64,000 nt of DNA from Tamaricihabitans halophyticus (GCF_004340875.1 NZ_SLXQ01000010.1:62001-126000); one strand, 5' to 3'. Positions 1-8,177 are shown, counted from the first letter of the stretch. Notes: a model not told the origin generated them from the sequence alone. Program-made: numbers and translations.

Positions 1-112
1 CTTCCGCTTCCGCGGCCTCCCCGACGATGGTGATGTCGTCGGCGCGATCCAGGAGAGCGCGCAGTCCGGCCCGGATCAGCTGCTGGTCGTCGACCAGGAC
101 CACGCGGATCAT
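1..112 (-). CDS. Response regulator, N-terminal end only (partial, runs off window)
   Basis: Only the first 37 codons are inside the window. They read as the start of a receiver domain: MIRVVLVDDQQLIRAGLRAL, with the acidic pair (DD) that holds Mg2+ next to the phospho-acceptor and the LIRAGLRALL helix typical of NarL/LuxR-type regulators. The ATG overlaps the stop of the histidine kinase gene by four bases (ATGA), so the two are translationally coupled and form a cognate pair. The DNA-binding domain lies outside the window, so the LuxR-type output is inferred from the partner kinase class. Confidence 0.85.
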   Translation of the reverse strand, partial: MIRVVLVDDQQLIRAGLRALLDRADDITIVGEAAEAE

Positions 113-1218
113 GCCGGCACCCGCGCAGGAATGCGCGCCTCGACGGCGAATCCGGCACCCGGTCTCGACGTCGTGTGTAGCTCGCCGCCGAGCAGGGCGA
201 GGCGCTCGCGCATTCCGATGATGCCAAGGCCCGTGTGGTCCACGGTGGCAGTGGTCGACCCGCCACGGCCGTTGTCGGTAACCCGAATCAACACGGTTTC
301 CTCGCTGTAGTTCAGTTCAATGTGTACGGTACTGGCGGCCGCGTGCCGCAGCACGTTGCTGAGCGCTTCTTGAATGACTCGGTAGGCGGTGGCATCCGAG
401 ATCGCCGGCAGCGCTACCGGCGTGCCGCTTGCGCTCACTCGAACGTCCAGCCCGGTAGCCGTGGCCGTATCGACAAGGGCGTCGAGTCGGTCCAGTCCCA
501 ATACCGGGGTGTTCTCGGCGCAGTCGGGTGCGCGCAAGGCATGCAACGTCGCCCGCAACTCCTGACCGACATCCCCGCACGCCGCGCGCGCCGAGGCGAG
601 GGAACGCTCCGCGGTGTCCGGATCATCGCGTAGCGACTCCCGTGCTACGTCGGTGTGCAGGGAGATCACCGAAACCGTGTGGGCGAGCAGATCGTGCAGG
701 TCTCGTGCGATGCGCAGACGCTCCTGCTCGACCAACCGGGCAGCCGTACGCTCGCGCTCCAACTCGGCGGCGTGGGTTTGACGCGCCAGTTCGGCACGCC
801 AACCGCGACGCGAGCGGAGGCTGTCCCCGAGCGCGATCACCGTGGCCATCAGCGCGGCCGAGGTCGGTATCTCCAGACCAAGCACGAAACTCAGGTCATC
901 GCCCTGGCCGATACGTACCCCGGTCGAGATGGCGAGCAGCGCAAGCGCCGTGCCCATGGCCCAGTACAGCCGGCCGAGTTCGGCGGCGGAGAACAACGCT
1001 GCGGCCACCGGTACGGCGAGCCCGATGGGTGGATAGGACAGCGCGTAGTAGCCGAGCAGTCCGGTGGCGGTCACCATCAGCGTCGCTACCGGCCAGCGCC
1101 GGCGTACCAGCATGAGCGCGCCGAAGAATGCCCCGAATGCATAGGCGGGCAGTCCGGGTGGACCGGTCCGCCCGAAGTTCGCGGTGATCGCGGTGCCGAC
1201 TGCGATCAGCACGAGCAT
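109..1218 (-). CDS. Two-component sensor histidine kinase, NarL/DesK class
   Basis: Membrane sensor kinase that should phosphorylate the response regulator encoded immediately downstream. Roughly the first 140 residues form several membrane segments with no large extracellular domain. A HisKA_3 dimerisation helix follows with the phospho-acceptor motif RIARDLHDLLAH (about residue 170), then a HATPase_c domain with the N-box (NVLRHAA), the G1 box (VTDNGRGG) and a C-terminal GLGIIGMRERL motif. The start is uncertain. A good AGGAG lies just after the upstream gene's stop, and the frame stays open back to it, but no ATG, GTG or TTG is in frame there. The first canonical start, used here, has no obvious ribosome-binding site. 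Confidence 0.9.
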   Translation of the reverse strand: MLVLIAVGTAITANFGRTGPPGLPAYAFGAFFGALMLVRRRWPVATLMVTATGLLGYYALSYPPIGLAVPVAAALFSAAELGRLYWAMGTALALLAISTGVRIGQGDDLSFVLGLEIPTSAALMATVIALGDSLRSRRGWRAELARQTHAAELERERTAARLVEQERLRIARDLHDLLAHTVSVISLHTDVARESLRDDPDTAERSLASARAACGDVGQELRATLHALRAPDCAENTPVLGLDRLDALVDTATATGLDVRVSASGTPVALPAISDATAYRVIQEALSNVLRHAAASTVHIELNYSEETVLIRVTDNGRGGSTTATVDHTGLGIIGMRERLALLGGELHTTSRPGAGFAVEARIPARVPA

Positions 1219-1296
1219 GCCAAGGCCCGTATCGACGGCGAGATTCCGTCGGTCCGCGGCGTCGGTGTGCGGGCTGATGACTGCTCCTGGTGGTTG

Positions 1297-1746
1297 TCAC
1301 TGTGGCCGGAACGCGGGTACCAGTCTGGCCAATAGCCAGCTCGCCGCGCCGGTACCCGCGCCAAGCAGCACTCCGGTGAACAGACTGCTGCCAAACGCGA
1401 ATAGTCGCACGACCACAGCTTCCATTCCTGGCGACAGCGTGCCCGCGAGGTTGCCGCCCAATTGTGGCGGATCGCCCGCGAAGGCCGCTGTCCACAGGAT
1501 CTGGTGGGTGATCCCGAGCAGGGCACCATAGGCAAGGCCGACCGCGAGCAGCGTCACCAATGGATTCGGCACCCGCTTCCACAGCACGTAGGCGATCCAG
1601 ACGGCGATCGGCACGAACACCAGCAGCCCGTTGACCAGCGGGCCGACCAGGGCGAGGTCGTGCGCGATAACCCTGGGTACGCCGAGCGCGGCAAGGGCGA
1701 GGACGGTCAGCGGCCCCAGGCCGATCTTGCGCGGTCCGTCGCTCAT
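1297..1746 (-). CDS. Small four-helix integral membrane protein, unknown function
   Basis: A 149-aa protein with about four hydrophobic segments (starting near TVLALAALGVPRVIAHD, PLVNGLLVFVPIAVW, LLAVGLAYGALLGI and LFAFGSSLFTGVLLG). I do not recognise a family with certainty. Its ATG overlaps the stop of the preceding membrane-protein gene by four bases (ATGA), and the histidine kinase follows, so the four minus-strand genes here look like one transcript. That arrangement suggests the membrane proteins are sensed or regulated together with the two-component system, possibly as accessory sensors or targets. A much longer frame upstream is only overlap with the preceding gene. Confidence 0.75.
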   Translation of the reverse strand: MSDGPRKIGLGPLTVLALAALGVPRVIAHDLALVGPLVNGLLVFVPIAVWIAYVLWKRVPNPLVTLLAVGLAYGALLGITHQILWTAAFAGDPPQLGGNLAGTLSPGMEAVVVRLFAFGSSLFTGVLLGAGTGAASWLLARLVPAFRPQ

Positions 1747-2255
1747 GCCCGGCTCCTGACGAGCGTGCGTTCGCGCTGGTAGCGCAGGAATCCGACGAAT
1801 GCCAGGGTGGCGGTGAGCGCGCTCATCCCGAGCCGAAGCCAATGGCCGGTTTCGAACTCTACGGCCGTTTGCCGTAGCACTTCCGCCGTGTGCACGGCGA
1901 TTCCTTCCTCGAACATGAGGTCGTTTCGCGGCCAGAAGTACAGCACGGAAAACAACCATTCGCCGATCGCGAGGCTGCCAAGGCTGGCGGTGACCCACCA
2001 CCGTGCCGGTCGAGCTCGCCACAGCAACGCCACGGTCGCCACGGCGGCGATCGCGGTGACCAGGCCCATCGGTGGAAAGAAGTCGGCTGGCCCGGTCACC
2101 GTGAAGAACTCCATGGACTGGGCGAGCGAGCTGGGTACATTGTGGAACACGTTCGGGTAGATCACGATGGTTTCCACGGAGATACCGCCGAAGGCTACCA
2201 TCGCGATCCAGACATACGCGGCCGAAACGGCAAGCGGGACCGCGGATGCTCGCAT
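1743..2255 (-). CDS. Small integral membrane protein, possibly DUF1772-like
   Basis: A 170-aa protein with about four transmembrane helices. The pattern of an N-terminal helix ending in VETIVIYPNVF, a central FYFWPRND-like stretch (LYFWPRNDLMF) and a final helix before a basic tail (RYQRERTLVRSRA) recalls DUF1772/anthrone-oxygenase-like membrane proteins; this is a weak, by-eye resemblance. The chosen ATG has a GGAG five bases upstream; the longer frame starts lack this. It is the first gene of the minus-strand unit leading into the two-component system. Confidence 0.7.
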   Translation of the reverse strand: MRASAVPLAVSAAYVWIAMVAFGGISVETIVIYPNVFHNVPSSLAQSMEFFTVTGPADFFPPMGLVTAIAAVATVALLWRARPARWWVTASLGSLAIGEWLFSVLYFWPRNDLMFEEGIAVHTAEVLRQTAVEFETGHWLRLGMSALTATLAFVGFLRYQRERTLVRSRA

Positions 2256-2363
2256 GGCAACTCCGTTCGAAATGGACTGTGTGCCATCTGAACGTACGGC
2301 CGAGGAAGCTGGCGGCACATCCGTTGTCCCGCGCGTACCGGGTACGTCGCTCGACGTAGGTGA

Positions 2364-2378
2364 GCGGGTGAAGCCCGC
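2364..2378 (-). terminator. Weak hairpin after the GntR regulator gene
   Basis: GCGGG-TGAAG-CCCGC forms a 5-bp GC stem with a 5-nt loop just downstream of the regulator's stop on the minus strand. No T-run follows. It could separate the regulator from the membrane-protein operon. Confidence 0.3.
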
Positions 2379-2393
2379 GCGGTGTGGTGCCGT

Positions 2394-3065
2394 TCAGCCG
2401 GACTGGCGGCCATCGGGGTCCGCGGCTGCCAGGTCGGCGATACGCCGTAGGTAAGCATCGCGGGAAGGCAACAAGTGTGCGCGGCAGGTGTCCGCGAGCA
2501 GCTCGGCGTCGCCGGTACGCAGCGCCCGCAACATCGTCCAGTGCTCGCTCCTGCTGCGCTCGAGGTACTCCGGGTCGGTCACCGTGACCGAACGCATCAC
2601 GTGCGCCATCCGGGCATGCCGGCCGATCGCTCGAACCAGCACGATGTTGTCCGCCAAGCCGAACAGTGCCTGATGGAAGGCCATATTCGCGGAAACCACG
2701 GCGCGCAGGTCCTTAGCGGCCACTGCGGTGTCGTGTCCATGCTGGATCTCCGCCAGCTCATCGATCCGCTCGCCGGGTACCGGGAACTCGATCAGCTGCG
2801 CGCAGCTGGTCTCCAACAGCTCCCGCACGTTGTAAAGATCGCGGACTTCCTTCGCGCTATAGGACTTCACGAATGCGCCAGCGTTTGGCTTGCGCTCGGT
2901 CAGACCCCGGTTCTCCAGTTCCCGCAACGCGCTGCGAACTGCGTGGCGTTTCGCGTCGAATCTCGCCATCAGCTCGTCCTCGATCAGCCGCTCCCGGGGG
3001 AAGCGCAGGCCAAGGACGATCTCTTCCTCGAGACGGTCCGCGACGGCCGTCGCACCGATGGTCAC
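2394..3065 (-). CDS. GntR-family transcriptional regulator, FCD (FadR) subfamily
   Basis: Predicted repressor of the divergent sugar-acid genes. The N-terminal winged helix (ADRLEEEIVLGLRFPRERL, then ELMARFDAKRHAVRSALREL and GLTERKPNAGAFV) is followed by an all-helical FCD ligand domain with the metal/ligand-binding histidine and arginine pattern (HDTAV, MAFHQALF, SEHWTMLRALRTGD, CRAHL). The GTG chosen gives a normal 223-aa GntR and has GGAGG upstream. Longer starts would run through the operator region between this gene and the dehydratase. The effector is probably an aldonate or its dehydrated 2-keto-3-deoxy product, inferred from the neighbours. Confidence 0.88.
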   Translation of the reverse strand: MTIGATAVADRLEEEIVLGLRFPRERLIEDELMARFDAKRHAVRSALRELENRGLTERKPNAGAFVKSYSAKEVRDLYNVRELLETSCAQLIEFPVPGERIDELAEIQHGHDTAVAAKDLRAVVSANMAFHQALFGLADNIVLVRAIGRHARMAHVMRSVTVTDPEYLERSRSEHWTMLRALRTGDAELLADTCRAHLLPSRDAYLRRIADLAAADPDGRQSG

Positions 3066-3164
3066 AGCGCTGGGTCCCTCCAAGATCAAAACGGCGGATA
3101 TAGCGCACCGTAGTTGCACACCCGGCGCGGGCATGATTCTATGTCCCGAAGTTTCATCGCCAAA

Positions 3165-3188
3165 ATTATCAATAATGGAGTCGATAAT
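3165..3188. promoter_or_regulatory. Candidate operator overlapping the dehydratase ribosome-binding site
   Basis: An AT-rich patch in an otherwise GC-rich region contains the inverted repeat ATTATC ... GATAAT with a 12-bp spacer. It covers the GGAG and reaches the ATG of the dehydratase gene, and sits between the GntR regulator and its divergent target. The arms are perfect but short; assignment to the adjacent regulator is by position. Confidence 0.45.
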
Positions 3189-4956
3189 GGCCGAAGGCGA
3201 CCCGGGCGGGCCCGCGGAGCGACCTGTCGGTGCCCCGAGCAAGCCAGCCGGTATGCGCGGCAACCTCACCAACTACGGCGATGCCGAGTTCGCACTGTTC
3301 CTGCGCAAGGCGTTCATCAAGGGCGCCGGATACACCGACGACGCCGTGGACCGCACCGTGGTGGGCATCGTGGACACGGGCAGCGGATTCAATCCCTGCC
3401 ACGGCAACATGCCTCAGCTGATCGAGGCTGTTCGCCGGGGTGTCATGCTGGCCGGGGCGCTACCGGTGGAGTTCCCCACGATCTCGTTGCATGAGAGTTT
3501 CGCGCAGCCCACCAGCATGTTCCTGCGCAACCTGATGGCGATGGACACCGAGGAGATGATCAACGCCCTGCCGGTGGACGCGGTCGTGCTGATTGGCGGC
3601 TGTGACAAGACGGTGCCCGCGCAGTTGATGGGCGCCGCTTCCGCGGGCAAACCAGCGATCCAGCTGGTCACTGGCTCAATGCTGACCGGCGCATATCGCG
3701 GGCGCACGGTGGGTGCCTGCACTGACTGCCGGGCGTTCTGGGGGCAGCATCGCGCTGGGGAGCTGGACGAGCAGGAGATCAACGAGGTCAACGGCAGCCT
3801 GGTGGGCAGCGTGGGCACCTGCTCGGTCGCCGGGACCGCCAGCACGATGGCGTGCGTGGCCGAGGCCATGGGGATCGCGTTGCCCGGCAGCGCGACGCCG
3901 CCCGCGGTGACCGCGGACCGCATGCGGATTGCCGAGCAGACCGGCCGTCGAGCAGCTGAGCTCGCCGAGGAGGGGCTTACCGCGGACCGGATCCTCACGC
4001 CGGCGGCGTTGGAGAACGCGCTGCGCGTGCTGCTCGCGGTCGGTGGTTCGACCAATGGCCTTGTGCATCTCGCCGCGGTCGCTGGCCGTCTTGGCCACCC
4101 GCTCGACCTGGCGCGATTCGATGAGATGAGCAGGGAAACGCCGGTACTCGTCGACTTGAAGCCGGCTGGCAGGCATTACATGGAGGACCTGCACAAGGCC
4201 GGTGGGGTGCCCGCGCTTCTCCACGAGCTACGCGACCTGCTGAATCTGGACGCGCCCACGGTGACCGGGCGTACCCTCGGCGCGGAGCTCGATCGTGCGC
4301 CGGAACCGTTCGCGCAGGAGGTAATCCGGCCGCGCACCATGCCGATCTACCCTTCGGGGAGCATCGCGGTGCTGCGTGGCAACCTCGCGCCGAACGGGGC
4401 GATCATCAAGCAGGCCGCGGCCGCACCGGAGTTGCTGGAACATCGGGGTCGCGCGGTGGTTTTCGAGAACTCCGCGGACCTCGCCGCCCGGATCGACGAT
4501 GAAGATCTCGATGTGCGGCCGGATGACGTGCTGGTGCTCAAGAACATCGGCCCGGTTGGCGCTCCCGGTATGCCGGAGGCGGGTTATCTGCCCATTCCGA
4601 AGAAGCTTGCCCGCGCGGGTGTGCGGGATATGGTGCGCATCTCCGATGGGCGAATGTCGGGCACGGCCGCGGGGACGATCGTGCTGCACGTGTCTCCGGA
4701 AGCCGCGGTTGGCGGACCGCTGCGGCACGTGCGGAATGGTGACCAGATCCGGCTCAGCGTGCAGGAGCGGTTGATCCAGCTCGAGGTGTCCGAAAAGGAT
4801 CTTCAGGAACGGGAGCGGGATTCGCCGGTCAGCCAGCCTGTGCCCGCTCGTGGCTACCGCAGGCTGTATGTCGAGCAAGTCACGCAGGCCGAGGAAGGCT
4901 GCGACTTTCGCTTCCTGCAGGCCGAAACGAACCAAGGAACGGTGCCAAGAAAGTAG
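3187..4956 (+). CDS. IlvD/Edd-family dehydratase, probable sugar-acid (aldonate) dehydratase
   Basis: Iron-sulfur dehydratase of the IlvD/Edd family, 589 aa. Visible landmarks are the cluster-cysteine motifs NPCHGNMPQ (near residue 70) and GGCDKTVPAQ, a third cysteine in GTCSVAGTAS, and the C-terminal SDGRMSGTAAGTIVLH motif. The family includes dihydroxy-acid dehydratase and dehydratases for gluconate, xylonate, arabinonate and galactonate. The neighbouring GntP permease and FCD regulator make a sugar-acid substrate more likely than branched-chain amino-acid synthesis. Start chosen from GGAG six bases upstream; an in-frame ATG four codons earlier is less likely. The C-terminus extends past the usual end (YVEQVTQAEEGCDFRFLQAE), a pattern seen in sugar-acid members. 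Confidence 0.88.
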   Translation: MAEGDPGGPAERPVGAPSKPAGMRGNLTNYGDAEFALFLRKAFIKGAGYTDDAVDRTVVGIVDTGSGFNPCHGNMPQLIEAVRRGVMLAGALPVEFPTISLHESFAQPTSMFLRNLMAMDTEEMINALPVDAVVLIGGCDKTVPAQLMGAASAGKPAIQLVTGSMLTGAYRGRTVGACTDCRAFWGQHRAGELDEQEINEVNGSLVGSVGTCSVAGTASTMACVAEAMGIALPGSATPPAVTADRMRIAEQTGRRAAELAEEGLTADRILTPAALENALRVLLAVGGSTNGLVHLAAVAGRLGHPLDLARFDEMSRETPVLVDLKPAGRHYMEDLHKAGGVPALLHELRDLLNLDAPTVTGRTLGAELDRAPEPFAQEVIRPRTMPIYPSGSIAVLRGNLAPNGAIIKQAAAAPELLEHRGRAVVFENSADLAARIDDEDLDVRPDDVLVLKNIGPVGAPGMPEAGYLPIPKKLARAGVRDMVRISDGRMSGTAAGTIVLHVSPEAAVGGPLRHVRNGDQIRLSVQERLIQLEVSEKDLQERERDSPVSQPVPARGYRRLYVEQVTQAEEGCDFRFLQAETNQGTVPRK

Positions 4957-4992
4957 CGCACACACCCGGCTACGCACATCGACGAGGATGAG

Positions 4993-6399
4993 ATGCAAAG
5001 TACCGCTTGGATAGTGAGCGCGGCCGTACTTGCGGTCGTGCTGTTGTTGTTTCTGGTTATTCGTGTCAAGGTGCAGGCATTCATCGCGCTGCTACTGGTA
5101 AGTATCGCTTTTGGGCTCGCCACCGGAACGAATCCGGTCCGGCTCGTTGACCTGATCGTCGAGGAGATGGGCGGTTCGCTCGGGCAGGTGGCCATCGTCA
5201 TCGGGCTCGGCGCGGTGTTCGGTGAGATACTCAAACGCGCTGGGGCCGCTGAACGACTGGCTAGCCAGTTGATCGGGCGGTTCTCCGATCGCAATGTCGC
5301 ATGGGGACTCGGTTTCGCCGGGTTCCTGATCTCTATCGCGGTGTTCATCGACGTGGCGATCGTGATCCTGGTGCCGATGCTGTACGTCATCGCCAGGCGT
5401 ACTAAGAAATCGCTGCTGTACTACGGGATTCCATTGTGTGCCGGGTTGAGCGTCACGCATACTTTCATCCCGCCGACGCCGGGCCCCATCGCTACCGCCG
5501 GCATTATGCATGCTGACCTCGGGTTGGTGATCCTGTTTGGCGCGATCTGCGGGACCATGGCGATGGTGGTCGGCGGTCCGGTGTTCGGCAAGTTCATCGC
5601 CAAGCGGATCTATGTGGCGGCGCCGGAAGAAGAGCGCAGTTCGGTAACGACCGGACCTGGCACCGGAACCGGTTCGGCCGGTGCGGCCGGGGACGAGCAG
5701 GAGCTCGCGCAGGATGGTTCGCCACTGCCCAGTTTCCGCGCCGTTCTCGGTGCGCTGTTGCTGCCATTGGTCCTGATCCTCGGCGGCACTACCGGAGACG
5801 CGCTACTGATCGAAGGCAGCGCGCCGCAGATTGCCTTCGCGTTCATCGGCCATCCGGTAATCGCCTTGCTGGTCACCTGCCTGTACACGCTGTGGTTCTT
5901 CGGTGTGCGGCGTGGCGCCAACCGGGCGGAGCTGCAGGAACTCGCCACCCGAGCGCTTGCGCCGGCCGGTGTGATCATCCTGATCACCGGTGCCGGTGGG
6001 GTATTCGGTGGGCTCCTGGTGGAAACCGGGATCGGCGAGGTCATGGCCGACGCGATGACCGCGTGGGGTATGCCGATCGTGGTCTTCGGGTTCCTCGCCG
6101 CGGCGATCATCCGGATCTCCCAGGGCTCCGGTACGGTAGCGATGATCACTGGCGCCACCCTCACCGCGCCACTGGCCGAACAGATGAACCTGAGCGATCC
6201 GATGGTCGCGCTCACCTGTATCGCGATCGCCTGTGGTGGCACCGCTTTCTCGCATGTGAACGATTCGGGCTTCTGGATGGCCAACCGGTACTTCGGCATG
6301 TCGGTAGCCGACACGCTGAAATCGTGGACGGTGATGAAGTCGCTGGTCGGGATCACCGGATTCGTCTGCGCACTGATCCTCAGCGCGTTCTTCTCCTGA
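4993..6399 (+). CDS. GntP-family gluconate:H+ symporter
   Basis: A 468-aa polytopic permease with 12 or more hydrophobic segments, a cytoplasmic Gly/Thr-rich loop near residues 210-245, and GntP-family signatures such as HTFIPPTPGPIATAGIM and RISQGSGTVAMITGAT, with GTAFSHVNDSGFWM near the C-terminus. The family imports gluconate or related aldonates with protons. It lies 36 bp downstream of the dehydratase on the same strand, so uptake and dehydration are probably co-expressed from the GntR-controlled promoter. Confidence 0.92.
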   Translation: MQSTAWIVSAAVLAVVLLLFLVIRVKVQAFIALLLVSIAFGLATGTNPVRLVDLIVEEMGGSLGQVAIVIGLGAVFGEILKRAGAAERLASQLIGRFSDRNVAWGLGFAGFLISIAVFIDVAIVILVPMLYVIARRTKKSLLYYGIPLCAGLSVTHTFIPPTPGPIATAGIMHADLGLVILFGAICGTMAMVVGGPVFGKFIAKRIYVAAPEEERSSVTTGPGTGTGSAGAAGDEQELAQDGSPLPSFRAVLGALLLPLVLILGGTTGDALLIEGSAPQIAFAFIGHPVIALLVTCLYTLWFFGVRRGANRAELQELATRALAPAGVIILITGAGGVFGGLLVETGIGEVMADAMTAWGMPIVVFGFLAAAIIRISQGSGTVAMITGATLTAPLAEQMNLSDPMVALTCIAIACGGTAFSHVNDSGFWMANRYFGMSVADTLKSWTVMKSLVGITGFVCALILSAFFS

Positions 6400-6438
6400 G
6401 CTTGCCTGGGCTGTCAGGTAAGGCGGATGACGGTTGCG

Positions 6439-7491
6439 CTACCGGGTTTCGCGTACCACCGTCATCCGGTAGGTCCTGTTGTTCAGTTCCACGGTGCATT
6501 CTGGTTCGAGATCAGTGGGCTCGTACGCGGCGTGAATCCAGGCATACACCGCGGAAGCCAGCGCGGTTGGTGGGGCGTCGTTGGCGGCGAGACGCCAGCG
6601 GTCGCCGCTCCGCGACTGGATTACTACGTCGGTGCCGTTCCCGGTTATCGCGGCGAGAGTGGCACTCGGGTACTTGTGGAGGATGTCGCCGGCCAGCTCG
6701 CCGTTCGCGTCGGCCCGGCTAGGCATACTGCAGACAACACTGGCGTTCGCCACGAGCGTCCGCTGTGGATGGTCTAGTTGGCATAGCAAGTGGGTGGCAT
6801 CGGCATTGTCCGGGTTGGCGAGCCGCGTGGACATCGCTGGGAAGCGGACGAGCTTGATCAGTCTGGCTGCCGCGTCGACCGTGGCCGAAACGCGTAGCGC
6901 GGTTGGTCCGCTGAATTCCGGTGTGTAGGCCGGCAACGTGTCCAGTGGTGGCTCACCAGCTGGCGGATCCAACGCGAGCAACCGGTAGAACAGGGCGCGC
7001 AGGCGGTTGAGCGCGTCGCCGGGAGCAGAGGTGATCGACGCGTCGAGCCAGCTGTACCGCCTGGGGTCATGCTGCCGCAGCGCGGCCTCGAGTTGCGGCA
7101 GGAGCGGCCGATTGCGGTCCAGCCGCTGTGCGGTCGAACCGAGCGCCGCGATAGGAGAGGCTGGGTCGATATCGGTATCCGCGAACGTGGCAAGCAGGGT
7201 GGGATGACCGAGTGCAGCGCCATAGCCGGTAACCGACCCGTGGTCACCGATGATGATGTCGGCGGCGATCAGACCGCTTCGCCAGCCGTCTATTTCCGGC
7301 AGCAACACCATTCCGGAGCGCAGGCAGTCGGCGAGCCAGCTCCGCACTTGCCACGCCCCGTGGCCATGCCAGATGTTCGGGTGCAGCGCTACGGCCACCT
7401 GGTAGGAGTCGATCGGCAGCTCTGCCATCAAACGACTCAGTAGATCCGGCCACGACCCTAGCAATGCATTGTGAAACCACGTGCTGGACAC
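6439..7491 (-). CDS. Putative glycerophospho/glycosyl-transferase, C-terminal part (out of frame with its N-terminal part)
   Basis: This is the downstream portion of a gene split by the heptanucleotide tract at 7723-7810. The same frame stays open from 7722 (QTFGLSPQWLLYDG) through the GTG at 7491 (VSSTWFHN) to the stop, so the real coding stretch is longer than the called start suggests. Motifs such as ALHPNIWHGHG, VLLPEIDGWRSGLIAADIII and GDHGSVTGYGAALGHPTLL resemble the GT-B-like fold of CDP-glycerol glycerophosphotransferase-type proteins common in actinomycetes. The family assignment is by eye. If the tract is in its current length, this part would be made only through re-initiation or slippage. 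Confidence 0.7.
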   Translation of the reverse strand: MSSTWFHNALLGSWPDLLSRLMAELPIDSYQVAVALHPNIWHGHGAWQVRSWLADCLRSGMVLLPEIDGWRSGLIAADIIIGDHGSVTGYGAALGHPTLLATFADTDIDPASPIAALGSTAQRLDRNRPLLPQLEAALRQHDPRRYSWLDASITSAPGDALNRLRALFYRLLALDPPAGEPPLDTLPAYTPEFSGPTALRVSATVDAAARLIKLVRFPAMSTRLANPDNADATHLLCQLDHPQRTLVANASVVCSMPSRADANGELAGDILHKYPSATLAAITGNGTDVVIQSRSGDRWRLAANDAPPTALASAVYAWIHAAYEPTDLEPECTVELNNRTYRMTVVRETR

Positions 7492-8177
7492 GTATACGAG
7501 TTTTCGGTCTTTTGTGTCCAGTGCGTGTCGATAATGTGCACGCTGGTCGAGACTGGCGAGGATCCTGTCATAGCACGGGTCGCCGACGACTTCGGCGACA
7601 GGCTCGGCGGCTGGGGTGCTGGCACGTAGTCGGTCGACCTGTTCCTCGTGGGAAAAGGCGAGGGCGGCGGCGATGGGCTGACCGTCGTAAAGCAGCCATT
7701 GCGGCGAAAGTCCGAAAGTTTGCCTGTTTCCTGTTTCCTGTTTCCTGTTTCCTGTTTCCTGTTTCCTGTTTCCTGTTTCCTGTTTCCTGTTTCCTGTTTC
7801 CTGTTTCCTGGTGAATACTTAGTATAGCCTATTCCATGCGAAAGAATGACAACAGGTGCGGTGATATCGCTGAGTCCGCCATGATGGCTGGCGGCGATGG
7901 CCAGATCGAACCGGGTGTGTCGTGCCTGGTCCCAGCCGATCGTGACGAGTCCCAGTTCGTCGAGTAGCTCGGCAAGGCCCCGATGAAATGGGTCGGACCC
8001 ACTCCACGAGACGACGATCTGGATTCGAGGGTCGCTGTCGAAGGCGGGAAGGATATCCAGCAGCCTGGTGACGGTGGTGACGTTGTGTGCGATAAGCAGG
8101 ATACGTCGGTGCGGAAGCACGGTCACCCATTGATCGGCCCGAAGTCCAACGGGTACTTCCACCGGCTGCTCGTTCAT
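7458..8177 (-). CDS. Putative glycerophospho/glycosyl-transferase, N-terminal part ending after a frame-shifting 7-bp repeat
   Basis: Begins at an ATG preceded by AAGGA (MNEQPVEVPVGLRADQW), continues through LIAHNVTTVTRLLDILP and VVILSHGIGYTKYSPG, then enters four copies of the heptapeptide GNRKQET encoded by 12 copies of a 7-bp unit. Beyond the tract this frame is nonsense and stops at 7458, giving a 239-aa product. The downstream ORF continues the natural protein in another frame. Adding one unit or removing two makes a single 581- or 574-aa protein running from 8177 to 6439. The residues on either side (HGIGYTKYSPG and FGLSPQWLLYDG) look like contiguous parts of one domain. Confidence 0.75.
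   Translation of the reverse strand: MNEQPVEVPVGLRADQWVTVLPHRRILLIAHNVTTVTRLLDILPAFDSDPRIQIVVSWSGSDPFHRGLAELLDELGLVTIGWDQARHTRFDLAIAASHHGGLSDITAPVVILSHGIGYTKYSPGNRKQETGNRKQETGNRKQETGNRKQETGKLSDFRRNGCFTTVSPSPPPSPFPTRNRSTDYVPAPQPPSLSPKSSATRAMTGSSPVSTSVHIIDTHWTQKTENSYTCPARGFTMHC
7723..7810 (-). repeat. Heptanucleotide tandem repeat (CCTGTTT on +, AAACAGG on -), 12 perfect copies plus 4 bases
   Basis: Twelve uninterrupted copies of a 7-bp unit lie inside a coding sequence. Because 7 is not a multiple of 3 and no phase of the unit contains a stop, all three frames through the tract are open and encode the same heptapeptide cycle (GNRKQET). From the last upstream codon start (7811) to the first downstream one (7722) is 89 bases, two more than a multiple of three, so the gene is currently off; 13 or 10 copies put it in frame. 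This is the textbook layout of a slipped-strand phase-variable (contingency) locus. Confidence 0.95.

Noticed and set aside
2890-3186. N-terminal extension of the dehydratase back to 2890
   Set aside because: It would run through the GntR gene and the operator; the ribosome-binding site and family length support 3187.
7723-7810. CRISPR or minisatellite unrelated to coding
   Set aside because: The unit is 7 bp with no spacers, and the flanking frames join into one protein, which points to a coding contingency tract instead.
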